Shown here: positions 52,048 through 52,331 of the stretch, piece by piece
Layout: each line of letters starts with the position of its first letter
How positions within the stretch are numbered: the stretch's first letter is position 1
Source of the DNA: an uncultured Paraprevotella sp.
GTDB lineage: Bacteria; Bacteroidota; Bacteroidia; Bacteroidales; Bacteroidaceae
DNA: 52,331 nucleotides
Assembly: GCA_944320775.1 (NCBI GenBank)
Contig: CALUIV010000020.1
Location: forward strand, 1-52,331
Direction: 5' to 3'
Notes under the pieces: generated by a model
What the model was told of the DNA's origin: nothing
The model's input: only the letters and a program-made list of their open reading frames with translations
Database searches by the model: none
Program-made: the position numbers and the translations under genes

Positions 52048-52331
52048 TATTAACTTGATTTGTTGGAGTTTGCTAGAAGTTGAAAGAAGAACATTTAAAT
52101 CTGAGATTAATCTATGAATTTAAATAGTCTAAGATAACCCTGTCTATATTTTTTTTATTATTCACGTTCATGTCCTTTTCCTTATGTTATACCTTTGTTC
52201 GTTTTGCTGTTAATATAAAGTCACAATTAGGAATAAAGAAATATTACTTTAATAAGTAAGCATTCGAATAAATGCACCTTTTAAACCTTGAGGTTTGGTT
52301 GTAGCTTTGCGTAGCAAATACAATCAAGCCT
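52048..52331. other. 3' flank of the TIR gene with promoter-like box and hairpins
   Basis: No gene is seen. TACCTTTG (52190-52197) matches the -7 box. The last 50 bases can form either a small hairpin (AAACCT 52283-52288 with AGGTTT 52291-52296) or a long one, AGGTTTGGTTGTA (52291-52303) with TACAATCAAGCCT (52319-52331), capped by TTTGC/GCAAA. Both use AGGTTT, so they exclude each other. This suggests a leader or small RNA whose remainder lies beyond the window. Confidence 0.5.

Overview
The window is chromosomal DNA from a gut-type Bacteroidales species, most likely Bacteroides or Phocaeicola. The evidence is the gene families (BspA-like surface protein, DUF4492-cydA-cydB, DUF6048/DUF6452, a Rho with a long disordered insert, MntP, ApbE, NSS transporter, MutS2), many start regions that carry the Bacteroides -7 box TAnnTTTG and no evident Shine-Dalgarno, and secreted proteins ending in a Gly-Ile-Tyr...Lys-x-x-Ile tail. 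No insertion sequence, CRISPR array or plasmid gene was seen.

Layout. 1-5.4 kb: the last codons of an unidentified gene, a terminator, a large BspA-like leucine-rich-repeat protein (-), then a TraB/GumN-like protein and a small metallophosphoesterase (+). 5.4-15.8 kb: a sialoglycan or mucin glycan island. It holds a very large secreted protein that combines an SGNH esterase domain, a second catalytically dead SGNH copy, a shared carbohydrate-binding-like module, a CBM40/LamG-like domain and a GH33 sialidase. A GH20 hexosaminidase carrying two more copies of the same module and a ROK-family regulator with an operator-like inverted repeat follow. Together they would remove O-acetyl groups, sialic acid and GlcNAc/GalNAc outside the cell under sugar-responsive control. 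15.8-18.8 kb: DUF4492-cydA-cydB, cytochrome bd oxidase (-). 18.9-25.5 kb: cutC, a transglutaminase-fold lipoprotein that overlaps it tail to tail, an AlaX-like deacylase, mltG, tRNA-Tyr, and a ribH/TPR-protein pair.

25.7-37.2 kb: recF-DUF721 (+), then minus-strand genes for 5-formyl-THF cyclo-ligase, an S41 protease, dCMP deaminase, an M3 peptidase, a Crp/Fnr regulator, ApbE, MntP, DUF6048, DUF6452, a GT2 glycosyltransferase and DUF4199. 37.4-37.6 kb: a compact RNA unit with a full Bacteroides promoter, the small SRP RNA, tRNA-Thr(UGU) and a terminator. 37.7-50 kb: a hypothetical gene, an NSS transporter with mutS2, an SDR, a TlpA-like thioredoxin, rho, an ABC-F ATPase and a GT2.

50-52.3 kb is an AT-rich accessory stretch: a decayed AraC-type regulator fragment, a lone TIR-Sel1 gene (candidate NAD-consuming defence or signalling protein) of clearly lower GC than its neighbours, and, at the very end, a promoter-like box followed by two mutually exclusive RNA hairpins. 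The most notable items are the TIR-Sel1 protein, the multi-domain esterase-sialidase with its dead second esterase copy, the module shared with GH20, and the terminal hairpin pair. All functions are read from sequence motifs by eye; no database search was run.
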